DNA of 34,004 nucleotides from Gammaproteobacteria bacterium. Its GTDB lineage: Bacteria > Pseudomonadota > Gammaproteobacteria > Steroidobacterales > Steroidobacteraceae. This document shows positions 15,600 to 24,008 of the stretch, piece after piece; positions within the stretch are counted from its first letter, which is position 1, and the number at the start of each line of letters is the position of its first letter. The stretch spans positions 1 through 34,004 of the forward strand of contig JAABQQ010000218.1 in assembly GCA_011391405.1 (NCBI GenBank), in the 5' to 3' direction. The notes under the pieces are model-generated. The model did no database searches, was not told the origin of the DNA, and saw only the letters and a program-made list of their open reading frames with translations. Position numbers and translations under genes: made by a program.

Positions 15600-18254
15600 A
15601 TGGCAGCACATACAAACGTGGCCGGCGGACGGCGCCGGCACTACTGGAGACTCGCGTCCCTGTTGCTGGCTGGCGCAGCGTTGGCCGCGTGTACCAGCAG
15701 CGACGGCGGCGGCAGCGCAAGCCCAAGCGGCGGGCAGTCGCCCGATCCGGTGGTCCTGGATTTTCCGATCGCGTATGTGAAGCGGCCAGTGCCCGCCGAC
15801 ACTGCGATGTCACCCGACGCGCGCGAGCTGCTGCCGTTCCAGCCGGGCTCGGACCTTTATCTGCGCGACCGTGCCGCCCCGTCCTCGGCGGAGCGCAACC
15901 TCACGGCGGAGATCACCAAGGGTATGGGTGACGTCCGCGACCTCGAGCCGTCGTACGACGGACGCAAGCTCGTGTTCGCGCTGCATGAGCCGAACATCGT
16001 CGGCGCGGCGCCCGAAGACCAGCCGACCTGGAACATCTGGGAATACGACCTCGACCTGCAGCAGCTGCGCCGCGTGATTGCTTCGGACACGACCGCGGAC
16101 GACGGCCAGGACGTTGCACCGCACTACCTGCCCGACGGCCGCATCGTTTTCTCCTCGACCCGACAACGGCAGTCCAAGGCAATCCTGCTCGACGAAGGCA
16201 AGCCACAGTTCGAGGCACAGGACGAGAACGACGAGGAGCCCGCGTTCGTGCTCCACGTCATGAATGCCGACGGTTCGGACCTGCACCAGGTTTCGTTCAA
16301 CCAGAGCCACGACCTGGATGCGGCCGTGTTGCCCGATGGCCGCGTCGTCTTCAGCCGCTGGGACCGCGCGCCCGGACACGACGAGATCAGCCTGTACACG
16401 ATGCGGCCCGACGGCAGCGATCTCCAGCTGCTGTACGGTGCGCGCAGCCACGACACCGGCACCGATGGCGAGGAAATCCATTTCCTCGACCCGCGGCCGA
16501 CGGCCAGCGGCAAGCTGCTGGTCCTGGCCCAGCCCTTCCAGGCGCCGGACCTCGGCGGGCAGCTGCTCGAGGTGGACACGTCCAACTACGTCGAACTCGC
16601 GCAGCCAACGCTGCCGAATCGCGGCGTCCTCGCCGGGCCAGCGCAGGTCGCCGCCACGAGCAACGATGTGCGGACCGTCGACGGACCGTCGCCGGGCGGC
16701 CGGTACAACTCGGCGTTTCCATTGCTGGACGGTACCGGCCGGCTGCTGCTGACGTGGAGCCAGTGCCGCCTGCTGGAGCAGGCCACCGGAGCTGCCGCGA
16801 AGATCGTGCCATGCTCGTCCGACCGGCTGGCGGCAGGCGCGACGGTGACGGCCGCCCCGCTCTATGGCCTGTGGATTTACGACCCGGCGCAGCAGACGCA
16901 GCTGCCGGTTGCCACGCCTGTCGAAGGCACCGTCTATGCGGACGTGGTCGCACTGCAGCCACGCCCCTTGCCGCCGGTGCTGCTCGATCGCATCGCCGGC
17001 GTCGATTACGACGCCGAACTCGAGGCCGAAGGCGTCGGCATCATCGACATTCGCAGCGTCTACGACATCGCGGGCACGGACATCGCGGAGGGCGGGATTG
17101 CGGTGCTGCGCGATCCAGCAGTGACGCTGGCAGCGGCGCGGCCCGCGCGTTTCGTGCGTATCGAAAAGCCGGTCAGCATGCCGGACGACGACGTCCGGGA
17201 TTTCGACGGCAGCGCGTTCGGCGTCACCAGCGCCTTTGGCATGCGCGAAATCCTGGGCTACGCCCCGGTCGAGCCGGACGGCTCGGTGCGCGTCAAGGTC
17301 CCGGCGGATGTCGCCTTCGCCCTGACCGTGCTCGACGTCAACGGCCGCCGCATCGGCGCGCGCCACGACAACTGGCTGCAGGTGCGCGCGGGCCAGGAAC
17401 TGAAGTGCAACGGGTGTCATGCGCCTGTCGGCGACGACTCGCACGGCCGCGACAACCTGTTTGCGACCGCGAATGCGGGCGCGCCGGGCGCGGGCGTGCC
17501 CTTCCCCAACACCAATCCAGCCTACTTCGCCGATTTCGGCGAAACGATGGCGCAGGTTCGCGCGCGCATCAGTTGCCAGGCGGATTGCGCCGACCTGCTA
17601 CCGGCTACGGCCATCCGCTACGAAGACGTCTGGACCGATCCCGTCGCTGCCGGTCGTGCGCCGGATGCTGCGTTCACGTACGACTACCTGGACCTCGAGA
17701 CCGCGGCACCTACGTCTGCGGATTGCGTGACTGCGTGGCGAGCGGGATGCCGGATCACGATCCATTACGAACGCCACATTCATCCGCTGTGGAGCAAGCC
17801 GCGCGTGACGCTCGCCGTCGACGGCACCGTGCTGCGGGACGACACCTGCGTCGCATGCCATTCGGCCCGCGCCGCCGACGGCACGACCCGCCTTCCGGCA
17901 GCGCAACTCGAACTGACGGACGGGCCGTCCGCAGACGTGCCCACGCATTTCCACGCCTACCGTGAATTGCTGGCCACGGACGCGGAACAGGAGGTCGTCA
18001 ACGGCGCGCTGCAGGATCGACTGGTGCAGACGGGCATCGATCCGGTGACCGGGCTGCCGCAGTTCTCGACCGTGCCCGTAGCGCCATCTTTGCGCGCGGG
18101 CAGCGCCGGCGGTTCTGTGAGCTTCTTCGCACTATTCGCGCCCGACGGCACGCACGCGGGCCGATTGAATCCCGCGGAGTTGAAGCTCGTCTCGGAATGG
18201 ACCGATATCGGTGCCCAATACTTCAACGACCCATTCCTGGCGCCGCTGAATTGA
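15600..18254 (+). CDS. HzsA-related beta-propeller lipoprotein with two CxxCH motifs
   Basis: An 884-residue lipoprotein (lipobox LAAC, Cys31). Residues about 60-330 carry TolB/PD40-like propeller repeats such as LPDGRIVFSSTRQ, MNADGSDLHQ, LPDGRVVFSRWDR and MRPDGSDLQLLYG. CNGCH occurs at Cys603 and CVACH at Cys750, both suited to c-type heme attachment. A propeller followed by such heme sites is the layout of hydrazine-synthase alpha-related (HzsA-like) proteins found in many non-anammox bacteria. There is no sign of other anammox genes, so hydrazine synthesis is not implied. It is the first gene of the rightward arm, with GAGGG 6 bases before its ATG. Its stop overlaps the TTG start of the next gene. 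It is probably an outer-envelope oxidoreductase or redox scaffold. Confidence 0.85.
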   Translation: MAAHTNVAGGRRRHYWRLASLLLAGAALAACTSSDGGGSASPSGGQSPDPVVLDFPIAYVKRPVPADTAMSPDARELLPFQPGSDLYLRDRAAPSSAERNLTAEITKGMGDVRDLEPSYDGRKLVFALHEPNIVGAAPEDQPTWNIWEYDLDLQQLRRVIASDTTADDGQDVAPHYLPDGRIVFSSTRQRQSKAILLDEGKPQFEAQDENDEEPAFVLHVMNADGSDLHQVSFNQSHDLDAAVLPDGRVVFSRWDRAPGHDEISLYTMRPDGSDLQLLYGARSHDTGTDGEEIHFLDPRPTASGKLLVLAQPFQAPDLGGQLLEVDTSNYVELAQPTLPNRGVLAGPAQVAATSNDVRTVDGPSPGGRYNSAFPLLDGTGRLLLTWSQCRLLEQATGAAAKIVPCSSDRLAAGATVTAAPLYGLWIYDPAQQTQLPVATPVEGTVYADVVALQPRPLPPVLLDRIAGVDYDAELEAEGVGIIDIRSVYDIAGTDIAEGGIAVLRDPAVTLAAARPARFVRIEKPVSMPDDDVRDFDGSAFGVTSAFGMREILGYAPVEPDGSVRVKVPADVAFALTVLDVNGRRIGARHDNWLQVRAGQELKCNGCHAPVGDDSHGRDNLFATANAGAPGAGVPFPNTNPAYFADFGETMAQVRARISCQADCADLLPATAIRYEDVWTDPVAAGRAPDAAFTYDYLDLETAAPTSADCVTAWRAGCRITIHYERHIHPLWSKPRVTLAVDGTVLRDDTCVACHSARAADGTTRLPAAQLELTDGPSADVPTHFHAYRELLATDAEQEVVNGALQDRLVQTGIDPVTGLPQFSTVPVAPSLRAGSAGGSVSFFALFAPDGTHAGRLNPAELKLVSEWTDIGAQYFNDPFLAPLN

Positions 18255-19009
18255 ACCGACTCGTCACCCGACCACTGCTCGTCTGCTGTCTGGCGCTCCT
18301 CGGCGCGAGCCACGCAGCGGACGCGCGTGCCGGTAAGACGCCGGCGGCGGTGGTCGTGCAGGACGCCTACGCCGACATGCGCAGCGGACCTGGCCGCGGC
18401 TTTCCGGCCACGTATTCCGTCGAACGGGACGCCTCGATCCAGCTACTGCGGCAACGCACGGACTGGATCAAGGTGCGCACCGCCGCGGGCCGCGAAGGCT
18501 GGGTGCACCGCTCCCAGCTCGAGCGCACGCTGACCCCGGGCGGCGCCGAGGTGCGCCTGGCCGGGCCCGTTCCGGAGGCGCGCACGGAACACCGATGGGA
18601 GGTCGGGCTCGGCACCGGCGACTTCGGCGGTGCCAACGTCGTTTCGATCAACGGCGCCTATGCGCTCACGTCGAACCTGCTGCTGCGAGCCGACGTCAAC
18701 CACCTGCTCGGCGACTACTCGAACGGCTGGCTCGGCGCGGCGGGCATCGCGCACGTCTTCGTGCCGACCTGGCGCGTGTCGCCATTCGTCGGCATCGGCG
18801 GCGGCGTCATCAGTATTTCGCCGAAGGCGACCCTGGTGCAGGCCGAAGACCGCACCGACACCACCGCCTACGCCGGCCTTGGCGTGCGCGGCTTCCTGAC
18901 CAACCGCTTTCTGCTGCAGGCCGAATACCGCAGCTACGTCGTGTTCACCAGCCGCGACGAGAACGAGGAGATCGACGCATGGACCGTGGGCTTCACCTAC
19001 TTCTTCTGA
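18251..19009 (+). CDS. SH3-domain outer-membrane barrel protein
   Basis: I take TTG at 18251 as the start (252 residues). It forms a TTGA overlap with the upstream stop and is followed by a signal peptide (VTRPLLVCCLALLGASHA). The longer frame from 18197 would add 18 residues inside the upstream gene. Residues about 32-88 are a bacterial SH3 domain (DAYADMRSGPGRGFPATYSV, GREGWVHRSQLE), which usually binds peptidoglycan peptides. Residues about 110-252 alternate hydrophobic strands typical of an 8-stranded barrel and end TVGFTYFF with the terminal Phe used for BAM-dependent insertion. It overlaps the next gene by 31 bases. The likely role is an envelope anchor linking cell wall and outer membrane for the cluster. 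Confidence 0.82.
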   Translation: MNRLVTRPLLVCCLALLGASHAADARAGKTPAAVVVQDAYADMRSGPGRGFPATYSVERDASIQLLRQRTDWIKVRTAAGREGWVHRSQLERTLTPGGAEVRLAGPVPEARTEHRWEVGLGTGDFGGANVVSINGAYALTSNLLLRADVNHLLGDYSNGWLGAAGIAHVFVPTWRVSPFVGIGGGVISISPKATLVQAEDRTDTTAYAGLGVRGFLTNRFLLQAEYRSYVVFTSRDENEEIDAWTVGFTYFF

Positions 19010-19647
19010 CGGCGCTGGCGACGGTCGCGTCGCTGCCAGGCACTGCCGCTGCGCAATCGGCCGGCGAGCCTGCGGCATTGCCGACCCAGCAACCGCAGGT
19101 CGTCGAGCCAGCCGTCAAGCGGCGTGACGTCGAGCCGGCCGCGATTGACACCGAGAACTTCGAAGCCGGGGCCTTCATTGGCACGGTCAGCATCGAGGAT
19201 TTCGGCTCCAGCCTGCTGTACGGCGCGCGGATCGCGTACCACTTCACGGAGGACCTGTTCGCCGAAGCGACCGTGGGTTCGTCCAAGGCCGGCAAAACGA
19301 GCTACGAGGAACTGAGCGGGTCCGCGGAGCTGCTCACCGACAGCGAACGGCAGTTCACCTACTACGACCTTGCTCTCGGCTGGAATGCACTGCCGGGCGA
19401 AGTGTTTTTCGGCGGCAAGCGCGCCATGCCGAGCGCCGTGTACTTCACGCTCGGTGCCGGCAGCACGACGTTTGCGGGCGACGACCACTTCACCGTGGCG
19501 CTTGGCGCCGGCCTGCGCGTGCTCGCCACCGACTGGATCGCCGTGCACCTCGGCGTGCGCGACCACATGTTCGACAGCGACCTGCTCGGCGAGGACAAGC
19601 TGACGCAGAACCTGCAGGTCAGCGTCGGCGTCACCGCGTTCTTCTGA
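18979..19647 (+). CDS. Outer-membrane beta-barrel protein
   Basis: The start is ATG 18979 (222 residues), preceded by GAGGAG at 18965-18970 with eight bases of spacing, inside the 3' end of the SH3-barrel gene. A signal peptide follows ([20 protein letters not shown], ending AAAQS). After a Pro/Val-rich linker, the rest has alternating strands ([37 protein letters not shown]) and ends SVGVTAFF, the terminal-Phe signature of barrels. It is similar in build to the preceding barrel, suggesting duplication and divergence or a hetero-oligomeric pair. No ligand site is recognised. Confidence 0.82.
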   Translation: MDRGLHLLLLTALATVASLPGTAAAQSAGEPAALPTQQPQVVEPAVKRRDVEPAAIDTENFEAGAFIGTVSIEDFGSSLLYGARIAYHFTEDLFAEATVGSSKAGKTSYEELSGSAELLTDSERQFTYYDLALGWNALPGEVFFGGKRAMPSAVYFTLGAGSTTFAGDDHFTVALGAGLRVLATDWIAVHLGVRDHMFDSDLLGEDKLTQNLQVSVGVTAFF

Positions 19648-19658
19648 GGGAGCCGACC

Positions 19659-20159
19659 ATGGGCAACACGCGCAGAATGCTGCTCGCAACCTGTCTCGCG
19701 CTGGGGCTGCCCGCGCTGGCCTCGGGCGCGGCGACCCCGGGTTCACCTGCGCCGGACTTCACGCTGGCCGCACGCGACGGCGGCAAAGTGAGCCTCGCCA
19801 GCCTCAAGGGCCAGGTCGTCATGATCAATTTCTGGGCGACCTGGTGCGGCCCGTGTCGACAGGAAATGCCGCTGCTCGCGCAATTGCAGGCGAAGTACGA
19901 ACCGCTCGGCTTCACCCTGCTCGGCGTGAACGTCGAGCCCGACAGTGCAGCCGCCATCGTCTGGCTCAAGGGCGTGCCGGTTGCGTTCCCGATCCTGTTC
20001 GACACTGACAGCGCCGTCGCCGGACGCTTCGGCGTCGAAGGCATGCCGAGCACGGTGTTCGTGGACCGCAACGGGCAGGTACGTTACGTGCATCGCGGCT
20101 ACAAGCCCGGCGACGAAGCCAAGTACGCGGACATGATCCGCAGCCTGGTGAGGGAATGA
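19659..20159 (+). CDS. TlpA/ResA-like periplasmic thioredoxin
   Basis: A 166-residue exported thioredoxin-fold protein. The signal peptide is [17 protein letters not shown]. The active site [13 protein letters not shown] (Cys63, Cys66) and the cis-Pro motif GMPSTVFVD are intact. This type reduces or exchanges periplasmic disulfides, commonly on c-type cytochrome apoproteins or on specific client proteins. A GAGGGAG site overlaps the upstream stop and precedes the ATG. It is followed at once by the DUF4266 gene, whose cysteine-containing tail is a candidate client, as are the CxxCH proteins of both arms. It is a distinct paralogue from the thioredoxin gene at 7009-7527. Confidence 0.92.
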   Translation: MGNTRRMLLATCLALGLPALASGAATPGSPAPDFTLAARDGGKVSLASLKGQVVMINFWATWCGPCRQEMPLLAQLQAKYEPLGFTLLGVNVEPDSAAAIVWLKGVPVAFPILFDTDSAVAGRFGVEGMPSTVFVDRNGQVRYVHRGYKPGDEAKYADMIRSLVRE

Positions 20160-20161
20160 CG

Positions 20162-20392
20162 ATGCCCATGCCCTGCCGCCTTGCCCTGCTCCTCGTGCTT
20201 GCCGCCGCCGCCAGCGGCTGTTCGAACGTCGAGCCGTGGGTGAAACCGTACGAGCGCCAGTATTTCGCCGACATCGTCATGTCCGCGGAGCGCGACCCGG
20301 TGGCAGCCGCCTATCTCAACCATGTCTTCGAAGCGCGGGAAGGCGCCCGCGGCGCGACCGGCAGCCACGGCGGCGGCTGCGGCTGCAACTGA
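20162..20392 (+). CDS. DUF4266 lipoprotein with GGGCGCN tail
   Basis: A 76-residue lipoprotein. I choose ATG 20162 because GAGGG (20150-20154) stands 7 bases before it; ATG 20156 would be only 1 base away. The lipobox is AASGC. The mature protein begins SNVEPWVKPYERQYFADI, the DUF4266 signature, and ends SHGGGCGCN. As I recall the family, the Gly-rich C-G-C-N end is its most conserved feature, which suggests a metal, flavin or modification site rather than a structural tail. The start overlaps no essential part of the thioredoxin gene upstream. DUF4266, DUF3570, TlpA-type thioredoxin and ApbE are, to my recollection, repeatedly found together. Function is unknown. Confidence 0.9.
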   Translation: MPMPCRLALLLVLAAAASGCSNVEPWVKPYERQYFADIVMSAERDPVAAAYLNHVFEAREGARGATGSHGGGCGCN

Positions 20393-20402
20393 GGCCACGA
20401 CG

Positions 20403-21551
20403 TTGAAGAGCTTGCGCAGCATTTTCAGGACGACGACATTCGCCGCGATCGCGCTGCTGGCGAACGATGTCGCGCATGCCGCGGTGCTGCCGGACGACCG
20501 CGCCGACGTGCTCTATCATCGTTACGACGGCGGCGGCGTCACCATCGACGGCCCGTCGGTACTGCTACGCAAGAAATTCGCGGAAAAGTATTCGGTCTCG
20601 GCCAATTACTACATGGACATGGTGTCGAGCGCGTCGATCGACGTGATGACGACGGCGAGTCCGTACACGGAAGAGCGCACGCAGGGCAGCCTCGCGTTCG
20701 ACCTGCTGCAGGGCAAGACCCAGTACAGCGTCAGCTACACGCTGAGCGACGAGAGCGACTACACCGCGAACACGGCGAGCTTCGACCTGACCCAGGATAT
20801 TTTCGGCGACCTGGCGACCGTGTCGTTCGGCTTCAGCCAGGGCTGGGACGAAGTGCGCAAGAACGGTGACAACGCCTTCGAAGAAACCGTCGATCGCCGC
20901 CACTACCGCTTCGGGCTGCAGCTGATCGTGACACCGCGGTTGATGACAGGACTCAATTACGAAGCGATCACCGACGAGGGGTTCCTCAACAATCCATATC
21001 GTTCGGTGCGTTACCTCGACGAGACGAGCGCGCGCGGGTTCTCGTTCCAGCCCGAGCTGTATCCGCACACCCGCACCAGCAACGCAGTCTCGATCAACGC
21101 GCGGCACTTCCTGCCGCACCGCGCCTCGGTGCACGGCGAATACCGCTACTTCACCGACACCTGGGGAATCGACGCCAACACGGCGTCGATCGGCTACACG
21201 CACCCGTGGGGCAAGCGCTGGATCTTCGAGGTCGGCTACCGCTGGTATGACCAGTCGGCGGCGGACTTCTATTCCGACCTGTTCCCCCGGGCCGATGCAC
21301 AGAACTTCCTGGCGCGCGACAAGGAACTCAGCACGTTCACGAGCCACATGTTCAGCCTGGGAGCGACCTACGAACTGTCCTCGCTCGGCTGGGACCGCCT
21401 GCGCCGATCGACCGTGAACCTGTTCTACGATCGTATCAACTACCAGTACGACGACTTCCGTGACATCACGGCCGGTGGCGCACCGGGCACCGAAGAGCTT
21501 TACGGCTTCGATGCCGACGTGTTCCGCCTGTTCGTCTCGGGCTGGTTCTAG
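20403..21551 (+). CDS. DUF3570 outer-membrane barrel protein
   Basis: The start is TTG 20403 (382 residues): GAGG at 20391-20394 stands 8 bases upstream, and the start leads into a signal peptide (RTTTFAAIALLANDVAHA). The open frame reaches back to 20322 but only through Ala/Arg-rich shadow of the DUF4266 gene. The mature protein is made of alternating strands (FAEKYSVSANYYMDMVSSAS, YRFGLQLIVTPRLMTGLNYE) and ends LFVSGWF, with the terminal Phe expected for BAM insertion. The DRADVLYHRYDGGGVTIDGP start matches DUF3570. Length is normal. It is the last gene of the rightward arm and its stop overlaps the convergent ATP-grasp stop. It may export or anchor the DUF4266 partner; this is inference. 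Confidence 0.9.
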   Translation: MKSLRSIFRTTTFAAIALLANDVAHAAVLPDDRADVLYHRYDGGGVTIDGPSVLLRKKFAEKYSVSANYYMDMVSSASIDVMTTASPYTEERTQGSLAFDLLQGKTQYSVSYTLSDESDYTANTASFDLTQDIFGDLATVSFGFSQGWDEVRKNGDNAFEETVDRRHYRFGLQLIVTPRLMTGLNYEAITDEGFLNNPYRSVRYLDETSARGFSFQPELYPHTRTSNAVSINARHFLPHRASVHGEYRYFTDTWGIDANTASIGYTHPWGKRWIFEVGYRWYDQSAADFYSDLFPRADAQNFLARDKELSTFTSHMFSLGATYELSSLGWDRLRRSTVNLFYDRINYQYDDFRDITAGGAPGTEELYGFDADVFRLFVSGWF

Positions 21552-22468
21552 CCAGCGCTGCGGGTGATCAACAGCGCGGCGAACCGGTCGGCACTGCCAG
21601 GCGCATACGCAAAGAACATCGAGGGCTCGGTCATCTCGAGTTCGAGGATGACCGGCGCGCCCCACCTGTCACGGATCATGTCGAGCCGTGCGTACAGCGG
21701 TCGCTCGAACGGGATTGCGGCGTGGGCCGCGGCCGCCAGCAGCCGCTCGTCATCCGCCGCTTCGCGAGCGCTGATTTCTTCAGGCGCGAACAGCCCTTCG
21801 ACCAGTCCCGCATCGAGCCGCAGCAGCGGTCCCTTGCGGAACGCATGACTCGGCACTCCGTCGTAGTAGATGAGCGCGGTCTCGCCTGACGTCTCGACGC
21901 TGGTCAGATACGGCTGCAGCATGGCGCTGCGGCCTTCCGCTGCGACCAGTCGCGACAGGTGTGCCAAGGCCGGGTCTGCGTCCGATCGCCGGTAGCGCGC
22001 AGCATCGCGCGAGCCGGCACCGATAGTCGGTTTCACCACGAAATCGTCAAAGTCGCAGTTGCGACCGACCGAAAGCGAGTCCGGACCGCCGGCCAGGAAC
22101 TGCCGCAGCGACCGTCCTGGGTCAGCGCCCGGTTCAACGTAGCAGGTCGGCACCACCGCCACGCCGGCGCGGTACAAGTGTTGCAGGTAGTGCTTGTCGG
22201 TGTTCCATTCGAGGAGCGCCGGCGGATTGAACAACCGCGTCTGCGCGGCGCAGCGTCGCGCCCACGCGCGGAACTCGTCGATGCGTTCGACGTAATCCCA
22301 CGTGGAACGCAGCACCGCGAGGTCAAACCTGGACCAGTCGACGGCACTGTCGTCCCAGCAGGGCGTGGATACGCTGGCGCCGGCGTGCTGCAGCGCCTCC
22401 ACCAGCGGCGGCAGGTCCGGGTCGATGGCGCGCGCGGCGCGCGCGGTCACCAGGGCAATGTGCGGCAT
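21548..22468 (-). CDS. ATP-grasp family ligase (cyclo-ligase/glutathione-synthetase-like)
   Basis: A 306-residue cytoplasmic protein. The N-terminal pre-grasp region CWDDSAVDWSRFDLAVLRST matches the group containing DcsG, the O-ureido-D-serine cyclo-ligase, and related uncharacterised ligases. NTDKHYLQHLYRAGVAVVPT is the start of the grasp fold. FVVKPTIGAGSRD contains the ATP-binding Lys, and PVILELEMTEPSMFF holds the metal-binding acidic residues. The reaction is ATP-dependent carboxylate-amine coupling with an acyl-phosphate intermediate; the substrate is not predictable. The rest of a cycloserine pathway is not present. The stop overlaps the DUF3570 stop (TAG against TAG), so the two operons converge with no room for a terminator. 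It lies 29 bases after the polyphosphate transferase gene. Confidence 0.85.
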   Translation of the reverse strand: MPHIALVTARAARAIDPDLPPLVEALQHAGASVSTPCWDDSAVDWSRFDLAVLRSTWDYVERIDEFRAWARRCAAQTRLFNPPALLEWNTDKHYLQHLYRAGVAVVPTCYVEPGADPGRSLRQFLAGGPDSLSVGRNCDFDDFVVKPTIGAGSRDAARYRRSDADPALAHLSRLVAAEGRSAMLQPYLTSVETSGETALIYYDGVPSHAFRKGPLLRLDAGLVEGLFAPEEISAREAADDERLLAAAAHAAIPFERPLYARLDMIRDRWGAPVILELEMTEPSMFFAYAPGSADRFAALLITRSAG

Positions 22469-22497
22469 TCAGTCTCCCACAAGAATTCGTTGCGTTG

Positions 22498-24000
22498 TCA
22501 GCCGATCGCGGCTTCGATGCGGTCACCGAGCGTGCGCAGCACCGCGAGACGCGCCCAGCGCTTGTCGTCGGCGGGCACGATCGTCCAGGGCGCATGCCGG
22601 GTATCGGTGCGCGCCAGCATGTCCTGCGCAGCGCGCTGGTACGCGACCCAGTGCTTGCGATTGGCCCAGTCCTCGGGGTCGACCTTGAAGCGCTTGAGCG
22701 GATTGCGATCGCGCTCCGCAAAGCGCTCGAGCTGTTCCTCGCGGCTCACCGCCAGCCAGAACTTCGCCACGATGACGCGGTGCTCGGCGAGCTGGCGCTC
22801 GAACTCGTTGATCTCGTCATACGCGCGGCGCCAGTCGGGCGCCTGCGCGAAACCCCGCACCCGTTCGACCAGCACGCGTCCATACCAGCTGCGATCGAAG
22901 AGGGTGTAGTGGCCCCGCGGCGGCAGCTGAAACCAGAAGCGCCAGAGGTAAGGCCGCGCGAGTTCTTCGGGTGTCGGCGCGGAAATCGGCACGACACGGA
23001 ACTGCCGTGCATCGAGCGCGGCGGTGACACGACGGATCGCGCCGCCCTTGCCGGCGGCGTCCATGCCTTCGAAGGCGACGACGACCGCGTGGCGCTCAAA
23101 ACGCTTCCGCCGCGAAAGCAATGCAAGCCTGCCTTGCAGCCGCTCGAGTTCCGCGTCGTACTCGTCGTCATTTGGCGCGTCACCGGCGGCCTTCGTCTTG
23201 AATCGAGATCGGGTGGCAGCATTCGCCACGGCGCCCCTCGGTGCATTGCTGCTGCGTGGGACCTTATCGTCCGCATGCTGGATCGCCGCCAGCAGCAGCC
23301 GTCCCACTTCGAGCGCACGATGCTGGCTGTCCGTGCCGTCCACGACATGCCATGGCACGAGGGGCTGATCGGTGGCGGCCAGCGTGCGTTCGAAGGCCTG
23401 TTCGACCGGCTGATAGTGGCGCGCAAGCCAGCGATCTTCCTGCGTCACGCGCCAGCGAGTGGTCTTGTTCGCCTGCAGCCTGGCAAGTCGCTTCTTCTGC
23501 GTTGCGGGCGCGACGTGCAGATGCACCTTGCACACCACCACGCCGTCGCGCACCAGCATCTGCTCGAGCTGCCGCACGCGCGCGACGCCCTGGCGCAGTT
23601 GCGCTGGAGTCGACTCGGTCTTCATGCCGAGACCGGCCGCTCCGAGCAGCAGGTCCTGGTACCACCCGCCATGCAGGATGGCGATGCGGCCTTTCGGCGG
23701 CAGCAGTCGCCAATAGCGCCACAGGGTCGGCCGTTCGCGTTCGACGTCGTTCGGCGCGTGAAAGCCATAAACGGTGGCGAGCTTCGGATCGAGCCAGCCC
23801 AGCAATTCGTTGACCACTTCGCTGCGGCCCGCCGCCGGAACACCCGTCACGATAAGCACCACCGCGTGCCTGCGTGACCGCCCCAACGTGAACTGCGCAT
23901 CGAGCAGCGCGTCCTGCAGCCCGGGCAAGGCGTGCTCGTACTCGAGCCGCGTCAGGCGGCGGCCGCTCAGTGCTTCGTGCAGCCTGCGTCCGGTGGCCAT
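22498..24000 (-). CDS. pap: Polyphosphate:AMP phosphotransferase (two-domain PPK2)
   Basis: A 500-residue enzyme that transfers phosphate from polyphosphate to AMP to give ADP. It has two tandem PPK2 domains as in the class II Pap group. The N-terminal domain (about 40-230) has a degenerate P-loop, VTGVPAAGRSEVV, in which the Lys is lost. The C-terminal domain (about 300-495) has an intact Walker A, FEGMDAAGKGGAIRR, the lid-type DRSWYGRVLVERV motif and RFAERDRNPLKRFKVDPEDW. The linker near 245-280 is Ala/Lys-rich. This is the expected size for Pap. It starts 8 bases after the agmatine deiminase stop. No ppk1 or ppx is seen in the window. It acts in the cytoplasm in nucleotide recycling and polyphosphate use. 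Confidence 0.93.
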   Translation of the reverse strand: MATGRRLHEALSGRRLTRLEYEHALPGLQDALLDAQFTLGRSRRHAVVLIVTGVPAAGRSEVVNELLGWLDPKLATVYGFHAPNDVERERPTLWRYWRLLPPKGRIAILHGGWYQDLLLGAAGLGMKTESTPAQLRQGVARVRQLEQMLVRDGVVVCKVHLHVAPATQKKRLARLQANKTTRWRVTQEDRWLARHYQPVEQAFERTLAATDQPLVPWHVVDGTDSQHRALEVGRLLLAAIQHADDKVPRSSNAPRGAVANAATRSRFKTKAAGDAPNDDEYDAELERLQGRLALLSRRKRFERHAVVVAFEGMDAAGKGGAIRRVTAALDARQFRVVPISAPTPEELARPYLWRFWFQLPPRGHYTLFDRSWYGRVLVERVRGFAQAPDWRRAYDEINEFERQLAEHRVIVAKFWLAVSREEQLERFAERDRNPLKRFKVDPEDWANRKHWVAYQRAAQDMLARTDTRHAPWTIVPADDKRWARLAVLRTLGDRIEAAIG

Positions 24001-24008
24001 GGCACGCC

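Noticed and set aside
15810-17444. 544-codon minus-strand open frame opposite the HzsA-like gene
   Set aside because: Shadow frame with no domain; the plus-strand frame has the lipobox, propeller repeats and CxxCH motifs.
15600-18254. Evidence for hydrazine synthesis/anammox
   Set aside because: Only a distant alpha-subunit-like protein is present, without the other subunits or hydrazine dehydrogenase.
21548-22468. Assignment of the ATP-grasp protein as a cycloserine biosynthesis enzyme
   Set aside because: Only the fold group resembles DcsG; none of the other pathway genes is nearby, so the substrate cannot be named.
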